DNA of 64,000 nucleotides from an uncultured Oscillospiraceae bacterium (GTDB lineage Bacteria > Bacillota > Clostridia > Oscillospirales > Oscillospiraceae): contig CANQJZ010000005.1 in the NCBI GenBank assembly GCA_947624385.1, positions 1-64,000 of the forward strand. The letters run 5' to 3'. Both the position numbers and the translations under genes were made by a program. Each line of letters begins with the position of its first letter. Positions within the stretch are counted from its first letter, which is position 1. The notes beneath the pieces are model-generated. The model was not told where the DNA came from and did no database searches. It saw only the letters and a list, made by a program, of their open reading frames with translations. Below are positions 16,195 to 23,544 of the stretch, piece after piece.

Positions 16195-17370
16195 ATGCGC
16201 CGGACATTATTGCTGCTGCTGACGGCCGTACTGGCGGCGCTGATAGTTGCCCGCGGCACGCTTCCCACGCCGGAGCCGGCGGCGGAGGCGATGGCAGCCG
16301 CCGCCTGGGCCCCGACCGCCTACAACGTGCTGGACCTGGACCTGGCCGCGCCCACCGAGACGGCGGGCAGCGCCCGCATCGGGCAGATGACGGACTATTT
16401 TCTCTCCTGCCGGCCCACGGCCAAACACGCGTACACCGGCGCGCTGGCCGGGGATAACCTCATCGTGCTGCTGGCGGAGGACTGGAAGCCCCTGGGCGCG
16501 GACGCGGGCAGCGCCCCTACGCTTGCAAAGCTCCGGTCCGAGGGCGTCCGCTTCGCGGACGTGTACGCGCCGGACTGGTACCAGGGGACCGATGGCCGCA
16601 TATTCGCCCTGCTCACCGGTCTGACGCCCACCAACGTGCAGGGCATGCCGTCCCTGTCGTTCCTGGCGAAATACGGCGGCGATCTCCCCTTCTCCCTGGC
16701 GGCGGCCATGACCCGCTCGGGCTATACCTGCCTGGCCTGTCCCGCCTCACAAGAGCTTGCCCCGGCCTACGAGGCCCTGGGTTTCGGCTCCGTCGCCGCC
16801 GGCGCCGCGCCGGAGGACCAGCTGGAAGAGCTGCGCAAAACCGGCCCCTTCCTGCTGTACGCCGAGCTTCCCGGCGGCGCGGAGGAAACGCTGGAAAAGC
16901 TCATGCGGGCCCTGGACGACATGTCCCTTCTGGCGAACACGGCGGTGTGTCTGGTGACTGGCGGCGCCGAACCCCTGCGAGGCGGGCTCTACCTGTGGGG
17001 AGACGGGCTTTCCGGCCTGGCCGTGACGGCCCCCTGTTCGGAGCTGGACGTGACGGCCACGCTCCTGGACCTCTGCGGCGCGGCCTACGACGCCCGGTTT
17101 CTGTCCGGCCGGGACCTGCTGGCGGACGGTCTGGACGACCGGACCACGCCCCCGGTGCCCCTGGCCGGCAGCGCCTACGCCGCCTGGGTCTCCGACGCGG
17201 GCCGTTACGACGCCGCCCAGCGCGCCTTCACCCCCTCCCACGATCTGGGCGGGTCCGAGCAGGCGGTGCAGTACTACGTGGTCCAGACCCGCCAACAGGT
17301 CTACGACCGTTACGTTTATTCCCGCCTTTTGCTGGAGTGCGGCTATTTCGGCCAGGTCCTGAAACAGTAA
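16195..17370 (+). CDS. Degenerate LtaS/sulfatase-fold (alkaline phosphatase superfamily) membrane protein
   Basis: A 391-residue protein with an N-terminal signal anchor (RRTLLLLLTAVLAALIVA). Its body resembles the extracellular part of lipoteichoic-acid synthase-like enzymes: DNLIVLLAEDWKPL, TLAKLRSEGVRFADVYAP, then YQGTDGRIFALLTGLTP. In that last segment the Thr of QGTD occupies the place of the catalytic Thr. Later DVTATLLDLCGAAYD matches the family's conserved LLD stretch. The multi-pass membrane part of LtaS is missing. The usual His/Asp metal ligands near the C terminus are not obvious, for example where SDHG would be expected the sequence is VTGGAEPL. It may be an inactive relative. 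The start is set by AGAAGGA (16182-16188); the frame continues upstream only through repeats. Confidence 0.6.
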   Translation: MRRTLLLLLTAVLAALIVARGTLPTPEPAAEAMAAAAWAPTAYNVLDLDLAAPTETAGSARIGQMTDYFLSCRPTAKHAYTGALAGDNLIVLLAEDWKPLGADAGSAPTLAKLRSEGVRFADVYAPDWYQGTDGRIFALLTGLTPTNVQGMPSLSFLAKYGGDLPFSLAAAMTRSGYTCLACPASQELAPAYEALGFGSVAAGAAPEDQLEELRKTGPFLLYAELPGGAEETLEKLMRALDDMSLLANTAVCLVTGGAEPLRGGLYLWGDGLSGLAVTAPCSELDVTATLLDLCGAAYDARFLSGRDLLADGLDDRTTPPVPLAGSAYAAWVSDAGRYDAAQRAFTPSHDLGGSEQAVQYYVVQTRQQVYDRYVYSRLLLECGYFGQVLKQ

Positions 17371-17377
17371 CAAAAAG

Positions 17378-17406
17378 TTGCATTTGGCCGCAAAACGTCG
17401 TATAAT
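17378..17406 (+). promoter_or_regulatory. Promoter of the Pro/Thr-linker protein gene
   Basis: TTGCAT (17378-17383), 17-base spacer, TATAAT (17401-17406). The ribosome site AAAGGGGG follows at 17414-17421 and the ATG at 17430, giving a leader of about 17 bases. Confidence 0.75.
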
Positions 17407-17429
17407 GGCGGCGAAAGGGGGAACGCGTC

Positions 17430-18143
17430 ATGAAAGTCAAGAGGATCGCGCTGCTTCTCGTGGTGCTGGCGCTGGTGATCGCGCTGGAGGTCGCACTGAT
17501 GCACAGCTGCACCAGGGACGACGCCGCTGCCAATCCCACGGCAGCGCCCGAGCCCACCGCGGAACCGGCCACGGAGACCCCGACGCCTCTGGCCACGAAC
17601 ATACCGGAAGCCCCCGGCTTCACCAGCCCGCCGGGCGGCGGCGGCAGCACGGCTCCCACACGGCCCCCTGCCACCAACGCGCCCGCCCCGACCCAGGCGC
17701 CCGCGACCCAGGCGCCCACCGACCCGCCTGAGCCTCCCCCTGTGGCGACGAATATCCCGCCCGACCAGGTAGGCGGCACCCTCTCCGGCGGCAGCTTTGC
17801 CTCCAACACGGGCACGGGCCTTAACATGAACGTGAGCTGGTCTGCCCTGAACCAGGGCAACGGCACGGCCCGCATCACCGTCACCGGCACCGTCAACTCC
17901 TACGCCCTGAACGTGTCGGCCCTGCCCGTCACCATCACCTACGGCAGCTACAGCACCACGGTCATGGGCAAGAGCATCCAGGTCACCAGCAGCGCGTCCA
18001 TATCCAGCAACACCCTGTTCACCGCCACGCTGGACGTGCCTGCCGACTCGGCGGACACCATGACCGTCGCCTGGCACTACAACGGCACCTACAGCGAAGT
18101 GGCCCTGGACGACATCACCGCCAGCGGCTACGTATACACGTGA
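17430..18143 (+). CDS. Membrane-anchored surface protein with Pro/Thr-rich linker
   Basis: A 237-residue protein. A hydrophobic N-terminal anchor (residues 4-24) is followed by HSC at 25-27, which is not a good lipobox, so a signal anchor is more likely. Residues 30-115 are low complexity, rich in Pro, Thr, Ala and Asn, with repeated TNIP/TNAP/TQAP motifs. Residues 115-237 look like an all-beta domain (alternating polar/hydrophobic, many Thr/Ser/Asn), with no family I can name. The same TNAP linker style occurs in the RsgI-like protein, hinting at a shared wall-spanning spacer. It has its own promoter and a strong terminator. Confidence 0.7.
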   Translation: MKVKRIALLLVVLALVIALEVALMHSCTRDDAAANPTAAPEPTAEPATETPTPLATNIPEAPGFTSPPGGGGSTAPTRPPATNAPAPTQAPATQAPTDPPEPPPVATNIPPDQVGGTLSGGSFASNTGTGLNMNVSWSALNQGNGTARITVTGTVNSYALNVSALPVTITYGSYSTTVMGKSIQVTSSASISSNTLFTATLDVPADSADTMTVAWHYNGTYSEVALDDITASGYVYT

Positions 18144-18155
18144 TGACCAAAGGAT

Positions 18156-18193
18156 AAAAACGTCCCGGACGGCGCCCGTCCGGGACGTTTTTC
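18156..18193. terminator. Strong bidirectional terminator
   Basis: AAAAACGTCCCGGACGG is complementary to CCGTCCGGGACGTTTTT with a short GC loop. A and T runs on both sides serve the plus-strand surface protein gene and the minus-strand C26 peptidase gene ending at 18192. Confidence 0.9.
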
Positions 18194-18851
18194 ATTTGAT
18201 CTGTTCTTGGAACCACCGAAACACCCCCGCACCGTCGGCGGTATCGCTTCGGGCGTGGGCGAACGCCATCCGCTCCGGGTGAAACTGCACGGCGAGCACG
18301 GGCAGACTCTCATGCTCCGCCGCCTCGACCACCCCGTCCGGCGCCAGCGCCGTGACGCGAAGCCCCCGGCCCAGCGCACCCAGCCCCTGGTGGTGGGCGC
18401 TGTTGACGATCGCGGACCGCCCGTAAAGTTTGCTTAATATGCTCCCGGCTGCGATCTCCACCGCGTGCAGGCTGTCCGCATGCCCGCGGGCCATATGGTC
18501 CTCCGCGGTGGGCAGGTCCTGGACCAGCCCCCCGCCGAAGTACACGTTCACCACCTGGTGGCCACGGCATATGCCCAGCACCGGCTTACCCGCCCGGACG
18601 AACCCGTCCAGCGCCGCCAGCTGCACCGCGTCCAGCGCCGTATCAATGTCCCGGGACCCGTTGTTTTCCTCCCCAAACCGGGCCGGGTCGATGTCCCCGC
18701 CGCCGGGCAGCAGCAGCCCGCCGCAGCGGACCGCCTCAGCCGGGTCCAGCGTCACCACCGGCTCAATGCCCACCGCTTTCAACGCGGCGATATAATTGTT
18801 CACATTCCCGGCCACGCCCACGATGGCCGCCGTTTTTCCCTCACAGATCAT
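18192..18851 (-). CDS. Gamma-glutamyl-gamma-aminobutyrate hydrolase family (peptidase C26)
   Basis: A 219-residue class-I glutamine-amidotransferase-like hydrolase. The nucleophile elbow is GICRGHQ with Cys94, and the catalytic His/Glu lie in QFHPE (His191, Glu193). LLLPGGGDIDPARFGEE (46-62) is typical of PuuD-type enzymes, which hydrolyse gamma-glutamyl amides. It overlaps the end of lysA by 11 bases and is co-transcribed with it. The N terminus lacks about 20 residues usual in the family, but MICEGKTAAIVGVAGN reads as a complete first strand. Substrate is not determined. Confidence 0.85.
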   Translation of the reverse strand: MICEGKTAAIVGVAGNVNNYIAALKAVGIEPVVTLDPAEAVRCGGLLLPGGGDIDPARFGEENNGSRDIDTALDAVQLAALDGFVRAGKPVLGICRGHQVVNVYFGGGLVQDLPTAEDHMARGHADSLHAVEIAAGSILSKLYGRSAIVNSAHHQGLGALGRGLRVTALAPDGVVEAAEHESLPVLAVQFHPERMAFAHARSDTADGAGVFRWFQEQIK

Positions 18852-20139
18852 AGGCCGCCACGTCCTCCGCCGTCTCCCGCCGGATGATGAGCCGGGACTG
18901 CCCGCCCCGGACAGCCGCCATAGGCGGCCTTGGCGCCCGGTTATAATTGGATGCCATGGAGTAAGTATAGGCCCCCGTGGTCAGCACGGCCACCGTATCG
19001 CCGGTCCTGGGCCTTTGCAGCGCCACGTTCTCCCCCAGCAGGTCCCCGCTCTCGCAGCACCGGCCCGCCAGGGTGACGGCGCAGTCCCGCCTCTCCCCGG
19101 CCCTGTCCGCGACCAGCGCGCTGTGCCGCGCCCCGTAAAGGGCATAGCGGGGATTGTCCCCCATGCCGCCGTTCAGGGCCACGTAGCACGCCCCGCCGGG
19201 CGCGTGCTTCACGTTCTGCACCGTGTACAGCGTGAGGCCCGCCGCAGCCACGATGCCCCGCCCCGGCTCCATCAGCACCACCGGCGCGGGATAATCATAC
19301 TCGGCCCATCTCGCCGCCAGACGCTCCCCCACGGCCCGTACCATCCCGGCGCAGTCCGGAGCGGTATCCGTTTCCTCATACGCCGCGGCAAAGCCCCCGC
19401 CCAGGTTCAATATCCCGGCGGTGTAGCCGGTCATCTCCCGGACCCGTGCCAGAAACGCCGTCATCACGTCCGCCTCCAGCAAAAACGGCCCCGCCTCGAA
19501 TATCTGGGACCCGATGTGGCAGTGAAACCCCGCCAGGTCGATGTTTTGAAGCTTCAGCGCCCGCTCCGTCACGGCCAGGGCCCGACCCGTTGGGATAGGC
19601 TCGCCGAACTTCACGTCCAGCACGCCGGTGTTCACCGCCGCGAACGTATGGGGATCGATGCCGGGGGTCACCCGCAGCAGCACCCGCTGCCGCACGCCCA
19701 GCGCTCCCGCCAGGGCGTCGATGCGCACCAGCTCTTCCTCCCCGTCCGCGGCGATGAGCCCCACGCCGCTTTTTATGGCGTAGCCTATCTCCGCCTCAGT
19801 CTTGGCGTTGCCGTGAAAGCATATGTCCGCCGGGTCAAACCCCGCCGCCAGGGCGGTGTACAGCTCCCCGGCCGACACCACGTCCAGCCCCATGCCCTCG
19901 TCCCGCGCCATCCGGCACAGAGCCTTGCAGCACAGGGCCTTGCTGGCGTAATAGGGCCGGCTCCCGGCGGGCATGTGATCCCTCATCGCGGCCACGTACA
20001 GCCCCATCCGCTCCCGGACCATATCCTCGTCCAGCACGTACAGCGGCGTGCCATATTCCCTCGCCAGATCGAGCGTATCCACGCCGCCCACGGCCAGGTG
20101 CCCGGCGGCGTTCACGGTCAGATTTTGCTGGTGCAGCAT
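18841..20139 (-). CDS. lysA: Diaminopimelate decarboxylase
   Basis: A 432-residue PLP-dependent fold-III decarboxylase making L-lysine from meso-diaminopimelate. PLP-lysine is Lys67 in RPYYASKALC. Other signatures are CFHGNAKTEAEI, FHCHIGSQIFE, ILNLGGGFAAAY, LMEPGRGIVAAAG and, near the C terminus, GRCCESGDLLGE and TGAYTYSMASNYNRAPRP. The start at 20139 follows AAAGGAGAGCTC; the earlier in-frame ATG at 20169 lacks such a site. The gene upstream on the plus strand is divergent, with an AT-rich intergenic region. Confidence 0.95.
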   Translation of the reverse strand: MLHQQNLTVNAAGHLAVGGVDTLDLAREYGTPLYVLDEDMVRERMGLYVAAMRDHMPAGSRPYYASKALCCKALCRMARDEGMGLDVVSAGELYTALAAGFDPADICFHGNAKTEAEIGYAIKSGVGLIAADGEEELVRIDALAGALGVRQRVLLRVTPGIDPHTFAAVNTGVLDVKFGEPIPTGRALAVTERALKLQNIDLAGFHCHIGSQIFEAGPFLLEADVMTAFLARVREMTGYTAGILNLGGGFAAAYEETDTAPDCAGMVRAVGERLAARWAEYDYPAPVVLMEPGRGIVAAAGLTLYTVQNVKHAPGGACYVALNGGMGDNPRYALYGARHSALVADRAGERRDCAVTLAGRCCESGDLLGENVALQRPRTGDTVAVLTTGAYTYSMASNYNRAPRPPMAAVRGGQSRLIIRRETAEDVAAYDL

Positions 20140-20240
20140 GAGCTCTCCTTTTCTGTAGACAAGACGCACGTAATAATGTTACAATAATAATATCCAATAT
20201 ATTACAGCGCACCGGCCCGGAATGCAAGAGGGAGGGACCT
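20140..20240. promoter_or_regulatory. Divergent AT-rich control region, lysA/FNT
   Basis: About 35 bases (20170-20205) are AT-rich in contrast to their surroundings and contain the inverted pair GTAATA/TATTAC. They must contain the promoters for lysA (minus) and the transporter (plus), but I cannot assign -35/-10 pairs with confidence. The transporter ribosome site GAGGGAGG is at 20228-20235. Confidence 0.4.
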
Positions 20241-21011
20241 ATGAAAACACCGAAGGACATCGCCCGCGATTATCTGGACATCGGCGCGGCCAAGACGGCC
20301 CAGAGCGTTCCGAAGGCGTTTTTGCTGGCGGCGCTGGCGGGGGCGTACATCGCCCTGGCCGGCGTGGCCGCCACGCTGGCAACGTCGGTGGGCGGCAGGC
20401 TGGCGGGAGCCTGCATCTTCCCGGCGGGCCTTGCCATGATCGTGCTGGCCGGCGGCGAGCTCTTCACCGGCAACAATCTTCTGGTGCTGCCCCTGTATGC
20501 CAGGCGCATCACGCCGGGGGCGCTGCTGCGCTCCTGGGCGGTGGTATATCTCGGCAACCTGGCCGGGGCCGTGCTGATCGCGGCGCTGGCCGTTGTGGGC
20601 GGCAGCCTGGACGGGGTATCCGACGCGGTCCTGTCCACGGCGTCGGCCAAGGTCAGCCTGCGCTTTGCCGACGGGCTGGTCCGGGGCGTGCTGTGCAACG
20701 TACTGGTCTGCGCGGCGGTGTGGATGACCATGGCGGCGGACAGCGCCGGGGGCAAGCTTGCGAGCCTCTACCTTCCCATCGTCACGTTCGTATTGTGCGG
20801 CTTTGAGCACTGCGTGGCCAACATGTTCTATATCCCCGCCGGCCTTTTTATGGCCATCCGCCAGGGCGGCGGCCCGGAGGGGCTTGATTGGGCCGCGTTT
20901 TTCCTGAAGAACCTCCTGCCCGTAACGCTGGGCAACATGCTGGGCGGCTGCGCCCTCGCCACCGCCCTCTGGACCGCCTATCGACCAGTTAAAGAGCGGG
21001 TAAAATTCTGA
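20241..21011 (+). CDS. Formate/nitrite transporter family channel
   Basis: A 256-residue integral membrane protein with six helices and the FNT pattern: AGGELFTGNNLLVLPL (about 74-89), RGVLCNVLVCAAVW, and FEHCVANMFYIPAGL with the central histidine. FNT pentamers conduct formate, nitrite or hydrosulfide. Formate, a fermentation end product, is the likely substrate in an anaerobe, but sequence alone does not decide. It is monocistronic, with a hairpin and a family A repeat following. Confidence 0.9.
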   Translation: MKTPKDIARDYLDIGAAKTAQSVPKAFLLAALAGAYIALAGVAATLATSVGGRLAGACIFPAGLAMIVLAGGELFTGNNLLVLPLYARRITPGALLRSWAVVYLGNLAGAVLIAALAVVGGSLDGVSDAVLSTASAKVSLRFADGLVRGVLCNVLVCAAVWMTMAADSAGGKLASLYLPIVTFVLCGFEHCVANMFYIPAGLFMAIRQGGGPEGLDWAAFFLKNLLPVTLGNMLGGCALATALWTAYRPVKERVKF

Positions 21012-21016
21012 TAAAA

Positions 21017-21040
21017 CTGCCTCCCCGCCCGGGGCGGCAG
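21017..21040 (+). terminator. GC-rich hairpin after the FNT gene
   Basis: CTGCC-T-CCCC (21017-21026) pairs with GGGG-C-GGCAG (21031-21040). Only TCCTT follows, so termination may be partial. Confidence 0.55.
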
Positions 21041-21045
21041 TCCTT

Positions 21046-21107
21046 ATCGAAAGCCTCCCCTGTGTAAGGGGAGGTGGGCGCCGCTCGCGGCGCTCGGAGG
21101 GGTTGTA
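21046..21107 (+). repeat. Dispersed GC-rich hairpin repeat, family A (half-copy)
   Basis: TATCGAAAGCCTCCCCTG through GGAGGGGTTGT, nearly identical to the unit at 8916-8977. It lies between the convergent FNT and acetyltransferase genes. Confidence 0.85.
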
Positions 21108-21110
21108 TAT

Positions 21111-21686
21111 TTACCCCACCCTATCCTTCTCAGACAGCGCTCGTACGACCCGGCATGGGTTCCCCGCCGCCAGGCTGTTCGGCGGGATATCCCGCGTGAC
21201 CACGCTGCCCGCTCCGATCACGCAGCCCGCACCGATAGTAACGCCCTGCAGCACGGTCACGTTCGCGCCAAACCAGCAGTTATCGCCAACGCGGATGGGC
21301 AGCGCTTTTTCCAAGCCTTTGTTCCTGTCTGCAAAATTCAGAGGGTGGCTCGCGGTGTAAAAGCCGCAGAACGGACCGATAAAAACATTATTCCCGATGG
21401 CGATCGTGCCGCCATCCATAAAATAACAGCCGTGATTGACAAAAACGCCGTCGCCAAAATGCGTGTATGTGCCATAATCAAAATAGACCGGAGCAAGCAC
21501 GGTAAGCCCCTCGGGAATCTCAACGCCCAGCAGCTTTCTCAGGGCAGAAAGCTGCTGGGCACTTCCCGGCCTGGACATATTGAGATCATAGCAGAGCAAT
21601 TCCGCTTTCTGCCGTTCCTCCAGCAGACCCGCGTCAAAATTGGCGTCGTGCCATTCGCCTTGCAGCATCTTCTCCCTTTCCGTCAT
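21111..21686 (-). CDS. Maltose/galactoside O-acetyltransferase-type hexapeptide protein
   Basis: A 191-residue left-handed beta-helix acetyltransferase. An N-terminal MAT-like helical region (MLQGEWHDANFDAGLLEER, YDLN) precedes hexapeptide repeats (GDGVFVNHGCYFMDGGTIAIGNNVFIGPF). The catalytic His is in YTASHPL, and GANVTVLQGVTIGAGCVIGAGSVVTRDIP completes the coil. Such enzymes acetylate sugars with acetyl-CoA. The start at 21686 is preceded by TGGAGGG; an upstream in-frame ATG at 21725 would overlap the neighbouring gene. Confidence 0.9.
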   Translation of the reverse strand: MTEREKMLQGEWHDANFDAGLLEERQKAELLCYDLNMSRPGSAQQLSALRKLLGVEIPEGLTVLAPVYFDYGTYTHFGDGVFVNHGCYFMDGGTIAIGNNVFIGPFCGFYTASHPLNFADRNKGLEKALPIRVGDNCWFGANVTVLQGVTIGAGCVIGAGSVVTRDIPPNSLAAGNPCRVVRALSEKDRVG

Positions 21687-21721
21687 AGCGCATACCCTCC
21701 AAATGATCCGCTTTGAGATCC

Positions 21722-22267
21722 TCACGCCAGATCCAGCCTATAATAATGGGCGTCGAACCAGGTCTCTTCTCCCCATTTTTTATAGCGCGTTTTTCTGTCC
21801 CGGGAAAACCCGAATTTGCGAAGAAGCGCGACCGACGCAAGATTGCCGTCCGCCACCTCTCCCGTGACGGACCTGCCGCCTTCCGCCCTGACCCAGCGAA
21901 GGATGGCCTCGACCATCTCGGTCCCAAGGATGGCCTCGACCATCTCGGTCCCCAGGCCCTCTTTCCAATGGTCCTTTGCGATGCAGTACCCGATGTCGTA
22001 ATTGCCGTTATTTTCCGGGAATATGCAGCAGGTACCCACAGGCGTGCCGTCCTCTTTCCATGCGGCGACCAGATAATACCCCTCCGGGTTATCTTCCATC
22101 GCATCGACACATTGGAGATACGCCTCGTCCATGTTCTCCCGGGCGGGGTCGCTCATATACCTTCCGTTTTCCCTGTCTCCCCACAGAGCCAGCGTAAAGC
22201 CCTTATCGGCCCTCCGCCAGGAACGGATGGTCAACCTTGGCGTTTCCAGGTCCTTGCTAAGAAGCAT
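21722..22267 (-). CDS. GNAT acetyltransferase (RimJ/RimL type) with a 9-residue internal duplication
   Basis: A 181-residue protein beginning with the RimJ/L pattern LETPRLTIRSWRRADKG and ending KWGEETWFDAHYYRLDLA. The central YDIGYCIAKDHWKEGLGTEMVEAIL is the acetyl-CoA-binding stretch. It is followed at once by a second GTEMVEAIL, then RWVRAEGGRSVTGEV. The duplication is an exact 27-base tandem repeat (21899-21925 and 21926-21952). It extends the helix after the acetyl-CoA loop by nine residues in frame, so the gene is intact, but activity may be changed. Acceptor unknown. Confidence 0.85.
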   Translation of the reverse strand: MLLSKDLETPRLTIRSWRRADKGFTLALWGDRENGRYMSDPARENMDEAYLQCVDAMEDNPEGYYLVAAWKEDGTPVGTCCIFPENNGNYDIGYCIAKDHWKEGLGTEMVEAILGTEMVEAILRWVRAEGGRSVTGEVADGNLASVALLRKFGFSRDRKTRYKKWGEETWFDAHYYRLDLA

Positions 22268-22300
22268 CGTGCGTTTCTCTCCTTTTGCTCCGCGGCGGGA

Positions 22301-23293
22301 TCACCCCAGCACCCTATACCAGTTGTTATAGAAGATGTCCTCCAGGGTGGCCCGGTCGTAGCCGTGGGCGGCCAGGGCGTCCCACAGTTGGGGCAGGTCC
22401 TGTATGCCATGCCACCCGGCCAGCAGCCTGCAGCCGTCCCAATCCCCGCCCAGGGCCACGGTTTTCGCCCCGTCCAGGGCCATAAAATGGTCGATATGAC
22501 GCACCGCGTCGGCCACCGTACACGCCCCGCCGAGAAACGCGTCATACATGTTGATGCCCACAACGCCGCCGCTGTCCCGGATGGCCCGGAACATGTCGTC
22601 CGTCAGGTTCCGGCTGTTGGGGCACAGGGCCCGGGCGTTGGAGTGGCTGGCAATAAGCGGCCCCAGACCCATCTCCGCCAGGTCCCAGAACCCCGGGTCG
22701 GACAGGTGGGACACGTCCGGCAGCATCCCCAGCCGGACCATCTCCCGGACAAATTCCCGGCCCCGGTCCGTCAGGCCCCGGTCGGCCGCCTCCGCGTTGG
22801 TACCGGCGAGGGCGTTGACCCGGTTCCAGGTGATGTTTATGAGCTTCACGCCCCAGAAAGCCGCTGTTTCCAGCCTCTCCGGGTCGCAGTCCAGCAGCTC
22901 CCCGCCCTCCACGCTCAGCAGGGCGGCCGCCCTGCCGGCGGCGTTGGCGGCGTCGATCTCCGCCGCCGTCCGGCACTGGACCGCCAGGTCGGCGTTGGCC
23001 GCCAGCGCCGCCAGGAAGACCTCATGCTGCCTCCGGCACTCGGGCCAGAGGGCGCCGGCGGGGAAGCGGGCAGCGTCGGCGAACAGGGCGAACACCTGCG
23101 CCGCCTTTTGAAACCGGCCCAGGCGGGTGAAGTCCAAATGGCCCGCGTTGCGCCGGAAATGTCCCAACATGTCCCGGTCTTGTCCCACATTGGGCCAGTC
23201 ATGTCCCACGTGGGACACAAAACGGGCGTTTGCGCTCACCGTGTCGCAGTGGCCGTCAAAACAGGGTATATCCCGCATGTCCGTAAGCTTCAT
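22301..23293 (-). CDS. Membrane dipeptidase (peptidase family M19)
   Basis: A 330-residue zinc dipeptidase of the renal-dipeptidase family. Metal ligands appear as DGHCDT (His15, Asp17), SVEGGE (Glu129), LPDVSHLSD and IASHSNARAL. GGDWDGC lies near the C terminus. No signal peptide is seen, so it is probably cytoplasmic, acting on dipeptides. An insertion-like segment (about 27-45, HVGHDWPNVGQDRDMLGHF) between the first motif and the conserved RRNAGHLDF is encoded by DNA with repeated TGTCCC words. The start follows AAAGGGAGGTC. Confidence 0.88.
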   Translation of the reverse strand: MKLTDMRDIPCFDGHCDTVSANARFVSHVGHDWPNVGQDRDMLGHFRRNAGHLDFTRLGRFQKAAQVFALFADAARFPAGALWPECRRQHEVFLAALAANADLAVQCRTAAEIDAANAAGRAAALLSVEGGELLDCDPERLETAAFWGVKLINITWNRVNALAGTNAEAADRGLTDRGREFVREMVRLGMLPDVSHLSDPGFWDLAEMGLGPLIASHSNARALCPNSRNLTDDMFRAIRDSGGVVGINMYDAFLGGACTVADAVRHIDHFMALDGAKTVALGGDWDGCRLLAGWHGIQDLPQLWDALAAHGYDRATLEDIFYNNWYRVLG

Positions 23294-23382
23294 GGTCCCG
23301 ACCTCCCTTTCCGGGAAAATTATATTACCGCCCGGGTGTGCTGTCAATGCGCGGTCCCGCCGACCGATGACATGTGGTTCAT

Positions 23383-23474
23383 AATTTCCAAATAACTGGA
23401 AATTCTTTTGGTGATTATTTCCCCCAAAGTTTTTTCACAAAACGCTTCCATTTAGTGGTAGCGTTTGTTATAAT
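23383..23474 (+). promoter_or_regulatory. prs promoter with two nested dyads
   Basis: An extended -10 TGTTATAAT (TATAAT 23469-23474) has a weak -35 TTCCAT at 23446-23451, spacer 17. AAACGCT (23440-23446) and AGCGTTT (23460-23466) form an inverted repeat bracketing the -35 and spacer, with CCA/TGG inside. Further upstream AATTTCCA (23383-23390) and TGGAAATT (23397-23404) are perfect inverts. The positions suggest operators for a regulator of PRPP synthesis; none is identified. Confidence 0.6.
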
Positions 23475-23544
23475 GCTGACGGAGAGATAATATGACAATT
23501 ACATATTGCATATAAAAATATTGCCGTTCGGCAGGGGGTACTTT

